Assembly (NCBI RefSeq): GCF_024868665.1 | Contig: NC_079901.1 | Location: forward strand, 7,870,592-7,934,591 | Direction of reading: 5' to 3' | Length of the DNA: 64,000 nucleotides | DNA from: Triplophysa rosa | Lineage: Eukaryota > Chordata > Actinopteri > Cypriniformes > Nemacheilidae | Shown: positions 32,861-45,282 of the stretch, piece by piece | Numbering within the stretch: position 1 is the first letter of the stretch | How the letters are laid out: every line of letters begins with the position of its first letter | The notes under the pieces: model-generated | The model's input: the letters and a program-made list of their open reading frames with translations, nothing else | Databases searched by the model: none | What the model was told of the DNA's origin: nothing | Made by a program: the position numbers and the translations under genes

Positions 32861-34026
32861 CTATTTGCATTTATTTGCAGAAAATGAAAACTTGAGAAAC
32901 AGGTCAATATAACAGAAAAGATGCTCTGTATTTTTTCAGACCTCAAACACGGCAAACAAAACAAGTTTACATTCACCTTTAAGCGATTCAACAGTAATAT
33001 TTCTACATGTCTTAGGAAAAAGTTAAAAAAATATTTTTTATGTAATTACCTTGATTTGGCAAAAATCCAGTTTTCATCTGAGCAATAGAAAAAAATCATA
33101 TGATTAAGTTTGCTTTCATGCCGTCATCTTTCAACAAATTTAAATTTCCATCTTGTTCATTTTCTTTCTATTATATTGTAATTAATAAACATTAAATAAC
33201 GTTAAACGTACCCATTTATCGGAATTTTAATGCTTAAAAACGTACCTCACTTGTCACTTTTATAAAGAGTAACAGATCATTTAGAATTAAAATATAACAA
33301 TTTATTACTGAACTTTGTGTGTATGCTAAATGTGCACTGTTGGCAAACAATGTGTGCGAGTGAGTTTGTTTGCGTGTGTTTTTCACATTTGTCTCATAAA
33401 CAGCTAGCAGGAACCTCCCATAATCACCGTTATTCTCCAGCCCGGTCGGTTACCGCTGCGCTGTGACTTTCTTTGAAGTTCGTCCACTCTCCATAATGTT
33501 GTTGTTTACACAAAATGGCCCCATGTCATAGATGGTTGTCATGGGAACACCACATTCGGCCCTGAGGCTTTGTATTATGAAGACGAAGGACAGGAGTACA
33601 CTGTGTGTTGTTAGGTCTGTCTATTACATAAATGGATTATGCTCGGGATAAAACAAAAATTGATTACATTCGCTCCACACTGAGAAAAAGCAATCACAAA
33701 ACACGAAGAAAATCGCTCGAGTAATCATGCTGCGAGCTAATAATGTTTTCACGCTGTTCATTTCGGAATCGATTGTGATGGCGTCAGGTTTTGGTTTGTC
33801 CTCAGATGAGACTTCGCTCTGACTAAATCTTCTGAAAGTGTTTCTATTGTAAGACTGCATGTGTCTCACCTGAAAACTAACAAGCGGCGTGATGCTCATT
33901 ATACATGAGAGCTATGTGTTTCTCTTTTCTTAGTTGTCATTTTCAGAAGCCACCACACATAACATGAGATGTCAGAGACGTCGGTCGAAATGACACAGTG
34001 CTAGAAATGTTACTCAGAATATGCAG
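32861..34026. other. No gene seen
   Basis: About 33330-33900 is somewhat richer in GC but shows no coding motif. Confidence 0.4.
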
Positions 34027-34032
34027 CTTTCG

Positions 34033-35832
34033 TATGAGGGGCCTTACAAGCCAAAATTCATTCTAGCACTCTCACACACTCACATTCTCCTTTCGCACAC
34101 ATACATTTTTCCTCTCACACACTCACATTCTCCTTTCGCACACATACATTTTTCCTCTCACACACTTACATTCTCCTTTCGCACACATACATTTTTCCTC
34201 TCACACACTCACATTTTCCTTTCGCGCACATACATATCTACTCTCACACTCACACATTTTAACGCGCACATTCTAACGCTTTTCTCTTATATTCATATAT
34301 TTTTACGGACACATTTGTATACATTTTGCTCTTATGTAAACGTATTCAAAGTATACATTTAGTATAAAAAAATATAAATGTATGTAAGAGAAGAATGTAT
34401 GTATGTGTGAGAGAGTATAGTGAAAACGGAAGGTGTATGATGGAAACGGAAGGCAGGTCATGCAGACGGCGCTTCCGTGTATCAAAGACGCCGTAAAATG
34501 CTGCGTTTTGTATAATATTAAAATCAGCAGCGCCTTTTCTACACAGTCCAGCCCCTCCAATTAACAGAAAGACCTGATTAGTAGAATGTCGATCTGAATA
34601 ACGTTTCCTGTTTTTAAATTTATTGCAAATCATGTTTAGACTTTCATTATGTGATATTTTTCCATTGGGCACGTTTTTCCTCCTTTTCGTTTATCATGGG
34701 TGCGCAAATGGCATCTTTTTGAGAGTGTGTACATTCATGACTCTGTGTACGTTCATGTTTGTGAGATGTCAGCCTCGTTGGCGCAGTGGACCGCGTGCGC
34801 ATCAGCAGCACAGTCTCGCTTTTAACGACAGGAGTTCGACTCCGCGGTCCGACTATATTCTTCGTTCCTTTTGAATTGTTTTATTGGGTCATGTTTTTAA
34901 ATGTCGGAACACTACCCTCTTGCTGACAACTGATTAAATGACAAGAAACGTTTATTAACAAGCCAACCGGTGTAAGGCCTTAATGCATGTAACAGCTGCG
35001 GGCTAAGTCTGCTTACTGTACAGTGGCTGTTGTGAGTATGTTTTTATTGATTAAAAATGATTTCCCATACGAACGTGTTTGTTTTTCTATTTACATATAG
35101 ACTGTACATGCTGCCTGTTTGCGCACCTATGAGAAACGAAAAGGAGGAAAAACGTGCCCAATGGAAAAACATCACATAATGAAAGTCTAAACATGATTCG
35201 CAATAAATTTAAAAACAGGAAACGTTATTCAGATCGACATTCTACTAATCAGGTCTTTCTGTTAATTGGAGGGGCTGGACTGTGTAGAAAAGGCGCTGCT
35301 GATTTTAATATTATAGAAAACGCCGCATTTTACGGCATCTTTGATACACGGAAGCGCCGTAAGCACCTGCCTTCCGTTTCCGTCATACACCTTCCGTTTT
35401 CACTATACTCTCTCACACATACATACATTCTTCTCTTACATACATATATTTTTTTCAGACATACATATATTTTCTTCTTACATACATTTATAATTTTTAA
35501 TACTAAATGTATACTTTGAATACGTTTACATAAGAGCAAAATGTATACATGTGTGCGTAAAAATATATGAATATAAGAGAAAAACGTTAGAATGTGCGCG
35601 TTAAAATGTGTGAGTGTGAGAGTAGATATGTATGTGCGCGAAAGGAAAATGTGAGTGTGTGAGAGGAAAAAATTTATAAATGTGAGCGTTAAAATGTGTG
35701 AATGTGAGAATAGATATGTATGTGTGCGAAAGGAGAATGTGAGTGTGTGAGAGGAAAAATGTATGTGTGCGAAAGGAGAATGTGAGTGTGTGAGAGTGCT
35801 AGAATGAATTTTGGCTTATACAGCTCCTCATA
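34033..35832. mobile_element. 1.8 kb palindromic DNA element with 6-bp duplication
   Basis: Arms 34033-34711 and about 35119-35832 are inverted copies around a spacer of about 407 bp. Tips are TATGAGGGGCC and, inverted, TATGAGGAGCT, followed in both by 'aagccaaaattcattctagc'. The flanks repeat CTTTCG (34027-34032 and 35833-35838). The outer part of each arm is a short-period repeat of 'ctcacacactcacattctcc' / 'tttcgcacacatacattttt' units. The inner part holds a frame (MPNGK…SHNESLNM) present in both arms. No transposase is seen and the superfamily is not assigned. Confidence 0.85.
34771..34853 (+). repeat. tRNA-like sequence in the palindrome spacer
   Basis: A-box-like TTGGCGCAGTGG (34778-34789) and B-box-like GAGTTCGACTC (34832-34842) at tRNA-like spacing. 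I cannot form a clean acceptor stem, so this is more likely a tRNA-derived head or pseudogene than a working tRNA. Confidence 0.5.
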
Positions 35833-35838
35833 CTTTCG

Positions 35839-36834
35839 TAGAAGTTTTTCAATACATTCGGAAGAGACGCTACAAAGTTTTTCTTTTGGTGCTGTGTTGT
35901 TCCGGTAAAATTTATTTTAAGCCATATGTTTTAAAACAGGAACAATTCACAAATGGATGATGAACAGTGTCTTTTGCAACGCATGCCCCTAATAAGGAAA
36001 AAAGATGAATGAGGTCTTTTTTAACATCTCAGTTGTTACTTCTAGATGCCACTGAGATTGAATAGAGAGCAGATCTGAATCTGCACATGATCTGCTGAAG
36101 TCTTGTCTAGGTTTTTCTCCTGAGTCCAGGTTGTCTCTCAAATCAACTATTAGAAAAGATCTCAACAACTTCTCTCAAATTTACAGAGACCACTACTGTA
36201 AAAAGAGATTTTTTTGCTTTGTTAATTAGGTTAGATCACCTAACTGAAAAAATGGAGTGCATTTAATTTTGTTATCAAATTATATTTAATCTAAAATTGT
36301 TGGTCTAGTCAAAGAAACATATTTGTCAGCAACATTTTTAGACTAATCTTATACGTATAGTCAATAGCAAGGGCCAGAATGTAATTGCGGATGGAACGTA
36401 ATTGTGAACAGGCTGGAACTCCCGAAACGCAATCACGCACAGACAGAACCGACAGAAGGCCATTTGGCAAAGAAATTCAGGCACCGCTTTTTGGTCCTAA
36501 TCCAGCCCTTGTATGCACAAAAAGAATAAATCGACTCTTTCTACTAAAAATCATTATTCCATTACTATTCAAATTGCGCAAGTTGTGAATTGAAAATATG
36601 TCCAATGGAAACTCCCACAAATAGGCTAGTTGTACAAGATGGCGCTGGTGAGCATTTGCGACGCTCGAGTCAGCAGACTAATTTCCGGTCATATAACACT
36701 ATCGAGTTGTTTTGGCTTAACGAAGTACTCAGCAATGTAAAGAGGTTCTGTCATTTCGCTGATATATTAGTTTCTTCTTTTTTATCTAAAAAACACCCAT
36801 ATTTGCTGGCCAAAACTCTCCTTTTCTTAAACTC
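35839..36834. other. No gene seen
   Basis: No recognised coding, RNA or repeat feature. Confidence 0.4.
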
Positions 36835-37385
36835 TCAACTCAACTTTATTTATATAGCGCTTTTTACAATTTTCATTATTACAAAGCAGCTGTACATGAG
36901 ACATATTGACTATAAGCAATATTTATACCTGTAAAAACAAGAAAAAGGTGAAAACACAGAAGACAGACATACCCACATACAAAACACTCCACACACACAA
37001 TATGCACATGTACTAACACACATAGACATAGACACACACACACACGTACACAGACAAGTACGCACACACACACACACGCACGCACGCACACTGAGAGCAC
37101 ACAAAGGCGATAAAGGAGAGAGAAACACAGGTCAAATATAACAGACTATAAATTCCTATATGCAATATTAATTAAGTAAAACTTTAAAATTCTAAAGCAG
37201 CCCCCCCGGCGAGGCAAACAGTGCAAAAAACAGTATGCAAACGGTGGCGAGGAACCCAAAACTCTAATCAAGAAAAAAACCTCAGGAGAACCCAGGCCCA
37301 ACCAGGGGATTCCAGTTCCCCTCTGGCAAAAGTTGCTGCCTCTGCACAAGCTCCAGAGAGCTTGCACAACAAGGCTAAATAAAAA
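36835..37385. repeat. Fish interspersed repeat ('tatatagcgcttttta' type)
   Basis: Starts 'caactttatttatatagcgc', continues with 'caaagcagctgtacatgag', includes a (CA)n run (about 37030-37090) and ends in a tract with 'gaggaacccaaaac' and 'cctcaggagaacccaggc'. The same opening block occurs at 44935-45010. It is a familiar dispersed teleost repeat whose class I cannot fix. Confidence 0.6.
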
Positions 37386-38890
37386 TAAATAAACTTGCTA
37401 ATAAGGTAAATTGTAGTTTTAAGATTATCATTAATAATTCTTCATTCCTCATGTTGTTATGTGTTTAACAACAAATAAATGTATATTTTGGAACATATTG
37501 AGAGTGAGTAAATGATAACAGAATTTTTAATTTTGTGGGAACTGTTCCTTTAACTTTATAGCTCTGTGCTCTTACCACATGCCAATTATTGTCTAAGTTG
37601 TGTCTACTTTTATTTCTCCTTAAGGATGTGAGACAGAGACAAAATACCTAAAAAAGTAACTGAAAGTAACATAATTTTCATCAAATCTCCCGAGCTATGA
37701 AAGAGCAATTTCTAAAGATCGAAATGTTCTAGGGATCCCATGCGTGTGTATTATTACAGTGTGTGGTTTCCAACCAAAGTGGAGAATTTACACAGCGTCT
37801 GACTCATATAGCAAGTGACATTTTTTTAGTTTGTTTGTTGTTTTTGCAGTAAATACTTCAACTGGATTGGAGTGGATGTAAAGGTTCAGTGATCAGAGGA
37901 TGAATGGAGTAAGAAGGGTCACATTCACTCCAGTAGTTACTGAAGGGCTGGTCGCTCTCTGATTGTGCTCTGCAATGACACGTGTAATGACGGCTCGACA
38001 GTTCACTTTGATTGCAAATTGGGGTCATTGTGACCCTCATCAGCATCGTACACCACTTAGGATCAGCAAGCCATTCGTGAGAGATTAAAAACATTACAGT
38101 AAGAACGCACAGTGGGTCCTCATCAGCCAAAACACATTCATGGCTCAGGAGACCAAGAGGTGCTTTAAGTGATGTTAGCCATTCTTGAATTTTCAACTTA
38201 GCCACTGAATTAAACATGCCCTCCTTCCTAACCCCCCCCCCCCCCTCTGAAAAGATATGCACACGCTTAGAAATGTTTAGAGAGCAAATTCTGTATGAAC
38301 AACATCATCCACAAATTGACACTTTGAGCTTCTTGTGCATCAAAGTGTTCTGATTGGCTGAGCAAAGAATCTTCCCATGCCCACATTTTTACGTATTTTT
38401 TTGCAGAGTGTTGTGCTGTCACAGAGACAAATGTAATATTTCAGGACCAGATGCTTTTTCAGTTCAGGTAATATCACATAAAAATTCCCTCAGCTCCAAT
38501 ATCTTGTTTCTCTTTGTTTAGGAGAAATAAAGGTAAACACTGTTGTTGACAGTAAAACTATAACGCCATGACATTAATATCTACAGCACACACTGTAGCT
38601 CAGAAAATATAAAGAATTTGATGAGAAAAGTTGCACTTCAACAACAATTGCACTTCAACTCAACAATTGCTTGTTGAGTCTCTTATTTGTCTTTGGTATC
38701 TGGTAATCTGAACACGATTATCATGATTATTTAACACAATTGCTTGTTGAGTTTGTATATATTTCATTAATTAATTTATTGAATTAATATACAATAATAT
38801 ACAATAATATATAATTTATATTATTATATAAATCAATTATTAAAAATTTAAATCAATTATTTAATGTAATGTAAAATATATAATATGTAA
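37386..38890. other. No gene seen; MITE end and poly-C run
   Basis: 37500-37555 ('gtgagtaaatgataacagaa' to 'gaactgttcctttaa') resembles one end of the 28.8 kb MITE. A poly-C run lies at about 38231-38246. 38750-38890 is very AT-rich. Confidence 0.4.
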
Positions 38891-39037
38891 GGAATAATTG
38901 ACGACGGGCCGTTCAATTATCGAAAGTTAATGCACACCCCGAGGTGGTAATGCGGCCACGACGCGAAGCGGAGTGGCCGTTACACCTCGGGTGTGCATTA
39001 ACTTTCGATAATTGAACGGACCGGAGTCAATTATTCC
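38891..39037. repeat. 147-bp hairpin-forming palindrome
   Basis: Arms of about 68 bp pair around a loop near 'gacgcgaagcg', centred near 38964. The left arm begins ggaataattgac and the right arm ends gtcaattattcc. Both contain 'ttcaattatcgaaagttaat' or its complement. It is GC-rich in the middle and sits against very AT-rich DNA. Confidence 0.9.
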
Positions 39038-39040
39038 GCT

Positions 39041-39849
39041 TATACCACGGTCACAACACCACAAGACGTTGTTCCGATGCCACAAGACGTTGTTACGATG
39101 TTTTATCTCAAGACATTTGTATGGTATTTGTCCCGGAATGCTCTTTCTGGTAGGACTAATTTCTTACGCATCTCATCTGAAGGCGTTGCTTGAGCTGCAT
39201 ATGCAGTTTTCCGAGAGCGAGAGGAAGACAGACAGTGCACGTGCACACGCGTTTGCTTCACTGAGAGTGAAAAGACAAGTATCTATATTTTATTTGTTTT
39301 CGTCGTATTTAACACCCCTGTCGTATAAGAAAAGTATTAAAGAGAAAAAAGTGACACGGAGGTTTCTGCGCCAGCTGCGGTTCTCGCAGTGGCATAGAAA
39401 GCTTCCTGCTGTGTGTTTTAAGTCCCGTTTACCCATTCCACAGACGAATTTAACATGTTGTTGTTGTTGTTATTTTTGTGCTTCGTGTTTTATCTTTAAC
39501 CCGCTGATTGTGTCATGTAGTTTGCCGTTACCTTTGATATATGCTTTAGTTTTTCATCTGAACAGTCCTGTACAGTGCTCTCGCCATTGTTGTTCAAATG
39601 TTCATGCTGTCCATAAATATTAATAGTTATTTCTTCTCAGACAATGGAATTTGCCAGTCACTTTGTCTGTTGTTAGATACATATTCACTGGCGGACAGTA
39701 GGCTAAAGTTGGCGAAGTGATATGGAACTGTAATGCGGTCAGCAGACCTGGAACACCTTCATAGGTGTGCGTTTAACTGAAAAATAATGCACACCCGTCG
39801 AACGTTCGTCAGCCAATCAGAATGAAGCATTCAACAGCCCCGTGGTATA
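39041..39849. mobile_element. Possible non-autonomous element bounded by TATACCACGG
   Basis: TATACCACGG at 39041-39050 and its complement at 39840-39849 bound about 800 bp directly next to the hairpin. Motifs of the hairpin ('aataatgcacaccc') recur inverted near 39782-39796. A 203-codon frame (39012-39623) in this stretch lacks an ATG start and any domain. Confidence 0.5.
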
Positions 39850-40833
39850 AAATACAATAAATAAAATAAAATAATAATATTATATAAATGAGTAAATTAG
39901 TAAAATACACAAATATTTATATTTATTTATATAATATTCATATTCCTATTTATTTACAATAATTAATGAATTAAGTAATGATTATGAAATGTTTTATATT
40001 TATATTATAAAATACATAACTGTGCATTACAATAATCATTGCTTATTTTGTTTTCATGATTGTTCAACACTGAAACTGAAAATCGATTGCAATTGACCCT
40101 TTGCAAAACCCCGCCCCCTTCTGACAAGCTGTCGGTATCAGCCATGCGCTCCCAGTGTAAATTTGTGCACTCCCTGGCGAAATAGTGAAGAATTTCTGGA
40201 AAAATTACACGCTGATTTCAGACAAAAAGGTCTGCAACATGCATTCAAGGGAAACATTCAGGATTTGAGATAACTGTAATAATAATTATACCTATATTTG
40301 CGTCCACACCAGCAGACGATAACGTTACGTTAATTCTAAACTCATGCAATGCAGTAGGCTAACTGTCACACAAATGGATGTATAGCTAACCTAAATGTGG
40401 TGTATAAAGTGTTTATATTAACTCCGAAATTTGTAGCAATGACAATTTTAGATAGAAAGAGTAACTTCGGGTAGAGTGTTGGTCGGCCGTGATCCTTCTT
40501 TGTGAAAACTAAAGTAAACTATAAAATATTAGTTCAGAATAGAATAGAATAACAGTCCATCAGTGTCTTAATCTTTATTTATGTTAAATACAACAAACAC
40601 AGTACAGCTGTTGCTTTACAACTTGTCGACTTCATTGCTGAAAACGTTTTTCCTTTAAAATGTCACTGCAAATGCTGCTCTCTGAAGGCTGAAGGTGCGC
40701 TCATCACATCACAGGGACGCAAAGCATATCTTGCCAGCTTGCTCATATTTGTAAAATGCAAGTAATATAAGTTATACTGTAACTTAGTTATCGTTTATGG
40801 TTATAGTGTGAACGCCCATTAAAGCTGGGTATA
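39850..40833. other. No gene seen
   Basis: Starts very AT-rich. No recognised feature. Confidence 0.4.
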
Positions 40834-40835
40834 TA

Positions 40836-41030
40836 CAGTATCTCACAGAAGTGAGTACACCCCTCACATTTTTGTAAATATTTTATTATATCTTTTCATG
40901 TGACAACACTGAAGAAATGACACTTTGCTACAATGTAAAGTAGTGAGTGTACAGCTTGTGTAAATTTGCTGTCCCTTTAAATAATAACTCAACACACAGC
41001 CAAATGTGTACCCACTTCTGTAAGTTACTG
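40836..41030. mobile_element. Tc1/mariner-type mini-element, 195 bp
   Basis: Left CAGTATCTCACAGAAGTGAG and right, inverted, CAGTAACTTACAGAAGTGGG form terminal repeats of at least 25 bp, each flanked by TA (40834-40835, 41031-41032). TA duplication is the mark of Tc1/mariner. The transposase gene has been lost. Confidence 0.8.
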
Positions 41031-41032
41031 TA

Positions 41033-42443
41033 TCTCTCTGTTTACTATTACAATAATTAAAAAGCTATTTTGTCATATTAATCACCAAAGCTCTACTACG
41101 GCAGGTTTGTTGGACTGGTTTGTTTGTCAGACAAAATGGCGGTCAGTCACGGGGGCACATAATATCAGATCGCTTGTCAATCAAACTGCTTGTGAAGGGT
41201 CATTTGTGCAAGGGTTGTTTTGTAGGTCTCTGAGAACTCTTATTTTGCTCTCCCTCACACTCATGTCAAGGAGAAACATTTGAGACATTTTCAGACATTT
41301 CATTTGTGATTTTCCCTGTGAGACAGACACGCAAAGAAAGCACCACGTTCTGATATCTCTGTCCTCTCACACTCTAAAAGTGTGACTGAGACTCCGTCTG
41401 TCTCGGGGAATCACACACTATCATGTCACACTTCATGCTCTGTTAGCGCAGCTGCCAACATCTTTAAAAAGGAGCGAGAGGCAGGATAAATCAGATGTAT
41501 AAAGAGAGATACTGTAGGCCGTCTGCATTCCATGACAGACGTGCGTCTGCGTGCGTTTTATTTTTCAATTTAGCACAGCCGCACTCCTTTATTGAGTGAA
41601 ATGTGAGAAAAGTGAGTTTTAATCAAATTACGTTTGCACTTTAAAAAGCCGAGCCACCGGTTTAATTACTGTTAGATTTCTTGCTTCACACTGGTTTGAT
41701 TGACATCGCTGATTTATGCATGTAAAACTTTTAAGCGCGTAATCACATTAGCATCCAAATGAAACTCCGCCGCACGCTCTCACAATGAGGAATTTGCCAA
41801 GTTTTCATCAAAGCTTTCTTCATTATTCATTTTTAGTGTTTTGGGGTGCATTTGATCTTGTTATTTTGGAGCCCTTCACTTTTTTGGGCTTTTAGTCTGA
41901 GCAAGTCATCGAGTACGAGAGAAAAAAAAGTTTCCCATTTAGTTTGGTTCGCCTTCAGAGAGACAGGTTAGATAGCATCTTTTAACATTAACTCCGCAGG
42001 CCTAAAAATGATGTAGGTTCTCTCGAATGCTTTTTCAGCAAATGCCTTGTGACTCATCAATTTGGCATTCTTCCTTTATTATACACAAAACTACAGCCAG
42101 AAATGGGAGGAGATGCGAGGGCTCATGCGAGAAACCTCTTTTATTTTCACACATTCGGCTGTCATTTCATGCCAAATTATCTGTCAGCATCCAGTGGATC
42201 CAGTGTCGGTTCTCACATAAATACACACACAGCTGCACATATTTGGCAAATGTTGCGTAACCCTTATTTTGCCACTTGAGCAGATGGGCATTTCCATGCA
42301 AATGTCAACCTTAAGATGAAAAGTTTATTCCAAAGGTTTTCACCATACTGATAGGTAAGATGTCAATATTTGGTGTCAATATTTTAAGTTATTTATGCAT
42401 TTTTTTTGTTTTAGCATAGTTTTCCATAGCCAGGTAAGAGAAT
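41033..42443. other. No gene seen
   Basis: No recognised coding or repeat feature. Short frames near 42027-42279 have no motif. Confidence 0.4.
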
Positions 42444-43165
42444 TGTCACATACGTCGATATACGTCCATATTTCTCATAAATGGGCACATGAAATTTAAA
42501 TAAAATAACTATTTCTTGTTCTATGGAGATCCATCCCGTCTCCATTTGTTGGGTATTATTGCTTCTGGTTTAACTTCACAGAAATCTACAAAGTATGCTG
42601 TCTCTCATAAACATGCATCCTTTTTTGTCACAACCATAACACATGAATTTTTCCCTATTTTATAATGTAAAACTTATGCATAGACTAATATTTTTCTGAT
42701 GTCTGGACTCTATCATCAAGGGTTTAAATTAGTAAGATGGTTCGAGATATTGGTAATAAATACAGTCTCTGAGAATTTATATTTGTCACATCCACAACAT
42801 CCATATTCCTCATAAATAGGCACAAGAAAATTTAAATAAAATAACAATTTCTTGTTCTATGAAGAGTCATCCCTTCTCCATTTGTTGGGTATTATTGCTT
42901 CTGGTTTGAGCATTTTAATTCACAGAAATCCTACAAGGTATGTTGTCTCTTAAAAATGTGTGTCCTTTTTTGTCACATCCATAACGCACGACTTTTTCTC
43001 TCTTTTAAAATAGTAAACGCATGCATAGACTGATATTTTACTGATGTCTGGACTCTATAATGAGGGGTTTAGTAAAATATAAACAGATGATTTAATATAT
43101 TGGTTATAAATACATTCTATGTTTCCTTTTTATATTTTAAGTTTTGACTGAAAATGTCACATCCA
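42444..43165 (+). repeat. Tandem duplication, about 341-bp and 370-bp units
   Basis: 42444-42784 is repeated, diverged, at 42785-43154. Shared landmarks include 'cttgttctatg', 'ccatttgttgggtattattg' and 'gatgtctggactctat'. The motif 'gtcaca(t/a)ccataac' recurs near 42444, 42626, 42785, 42968 and 43155, suggesting an older half-unit of about 160-190 bp. Confidence 0.85.
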
Positions 43166-44934
43166 TAACCCTGGAACTGCCCACATATCTCTGTTCTCTA
43201 TGTTACGATAGAGGACAAGCATTTGGATCAATTTCATTTAGCACTCATGCTGCAGATATTTCGTAGTTTTCTTATTTTTCCACCACCTCGTGCCTCCAGG
43301 GCTTCCCCCCTGAATTATTCAATCGGTTAGCGGCGCAGTGTGTGTTAGCACTAAAAAGCCGCCCACTCTTCTCCGTCATTTTCTACCTGAGTGACTACTT
43401 CACTTCCTGTGTTAGGACTCAGTCAGGCGAGCGGAGGGTTTCTCCTGACCGATCTGACCCCGTACTCCCTCCTGCAGTTTCCAACCTCCGACGCTCCTGA
43501 CGACTAGTACACTTCACTGACCATTGGACACGGCTCCTCTCCCAGAAGAACTGCAGACAAAGCACCTTCGATTAAAGCGGACCGCATTCATTGAACACCC
43601 AGCAGCGGAGAAAGTATCTGAAAGTACTTTTCAGAGCTGGATCCACAAAGTTTTTGTTATCTGTTACTGACCCACCTCATGTCATCCCAAACTTGTAGAG
43701 TTTGCTGCATTTTAAAGACTTGTCAAACGTTGATGGCAATGCACAGCAGAAATGATTTATTACACAGCAACTGCAAATGCACGAGGACACAAGGCAGCTG
43801 AGGACGCTGGTACAACATGGCCAAATAATGCTGTGAGTTTAAGAAAACAGCTGAGAAATAACCATTAGGCACTCCTCAGAGCTCAAGGATATCGATGCGG
43901 TTCCAGCAGGTTTAACGTCAGTAGATATTTTATTGATAGCTCATGTCTGTGCAGATAAATGTGTCTTAGATTCCGTTTTTTTTTTTTACTTCTGGACTAA
44001 ATTAAAGATGTTTTATCACACAGGCATATAGTCCATTTGGATTTTGTAGTTTGAACAGTGTGTTCACACATTTGATCCATCTGGTTTGAATCCTGATTGA
44101 AATCATTGATGAATTTGTCTTGGTGTGCATGGTCGGCTATCAAGGTTGTTTTGTTATTCGGTTGAAAGTAACACAATACAAAGTTTTCAATATTGCATTT
44201 GAACATACAATAAACTATGTGACCTTCACTATGTAGTGAAAAGAAAGCAGCCACGTTTTGGCCACAAAAGCCTATCACTTATGCCTCGTGAGTGAGATGT
44301 CAGTTTTCCATCCTCTTCGACTGCACTGACGGCTCTTGGATGTTGTGCAGAATGAGGAAATCTCTCTGCATGGTGCTGATGCTTACATCGTTACTATAGC
44401 AACCAATATAAGTTAGATATTATATACACTGTCTTCACAGATCTGACTTTATTATTTGCAGAAAGACACCGTGGACAGTCGAAACATCCAGCGTTTGTCC
44501 GCCGAGTGCACACAGACGTAGATTCCTGTGTGGCTGGTGAAATAAAGGGATGTTGTTCTGTTGGTGAGTTTTAGGTTGCTAAGTGACAACTTAGCGAAGT
44601 GTCTGCAGGGCAGAGGCGTTCTCTCAGATCGAAAACTCATAGCAAGACCAGCAGTGCTGGAGTTGGAAGCTCATTCATTCTATTCATTTCTCCATTGCTG
44701 TCGTCTGATCTATAGGAGGTGTTGCAGCAGCTGTTCTGTTCTGTTCTGGTTGTTTTGTGAGATGCTGAGAGTTTAGGGGGTTCGGTTTGTACTTGAAGAC
44801 AGTCTTGTGTGTTTGTACGGTAATTTGTAACTAAAAGGAATATTCACACTTTACAGAAGAACCAGCTGTTAGAAACGTCAAGGTTATTTCTGTGGTGCTT
44901 ATCACAGTTTTGCATAGTTGCAAAGCAGCTATAC
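43166..44934. other. No gene seen
   Basis: 43300-43700 is less AT-rich but no convincing frame is visible. Confidence 0.35.
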
Positions 44935-45060
44935 TCGATTCAATTCAATTTTATTTATATAGCGCTTTTCACAATGTGCATTGTTCCAAAGCAGCTTTGC
45001 AGGAGAAAATAAGAAAAACTGAAAACACAGAAAAGTTAAAACACAGCACAGTGCTGTTAG
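44935..45060. repeat. Fish interspersed repeat ('tatatagcgcttttca' type), partial
   Basis: 'caattttatttatatagcgc' and 'ccaaagcagctttgcaggag' match the opening of the repeat at 36835. The 3' part present there is missing here. Confidence 0.6.
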
Positions 45061-45099
45061 TTCATGTTAATTTCAGCACTTACTAAAACATTTATAAAA

Positions 45100-45282
45100 T
45101 CAAATGTTGTGTCTATTAACATTAGTTAATGCCCCATGAACTAACATGAATAACTGTATTGAGATTAACTAACATTAACAAAGATTAATATATGCTGAAA
45201 AACTACATTGTTCATTGTTAGCTAATGTTAGCTGATGCATTTACTACTGTTAACAAATAGCACCTTATTGTAAAGTGTTACC
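45100..45282. mobile_element. MITE, right part only
   Basis: Ends 'caccttattgtaaagtgtta' + cc, the complement of a GGTAACACTTTACAATAAGGTG end as at 14878. It includes internal 'aactaacattaac' repeats. No left end is found. Confidence 0.6.

Noticed and set aside
34346..34672. 108-codon frame starting MPNGK, repeated at 35154-35519
   Set aside because: The two frames are the two arms of one palindrome, so their similarity is not evidence of selection. No motif is recognised.
34771..34853. Functional tRNA gene
   Set aside because: A and B boxes are visible, but a matching acceptor stem and anticodon arm could not be formed.
36879..37128. Cys/Val-rich frames
   Set aside because: These are translations of a (CA)n microsatellite.
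39012..39623. 203-codon open frame
   Set aside because: No ATG at its start, no domain, low-complexity Cys run, and it overlaps a palindromic hairpin and a likely non-autonomous element.
43300..43700. Possible exon in a GC-richer stretch
   Set aside because: No continuous frame, recognisable protein motif or convincing splice sites.
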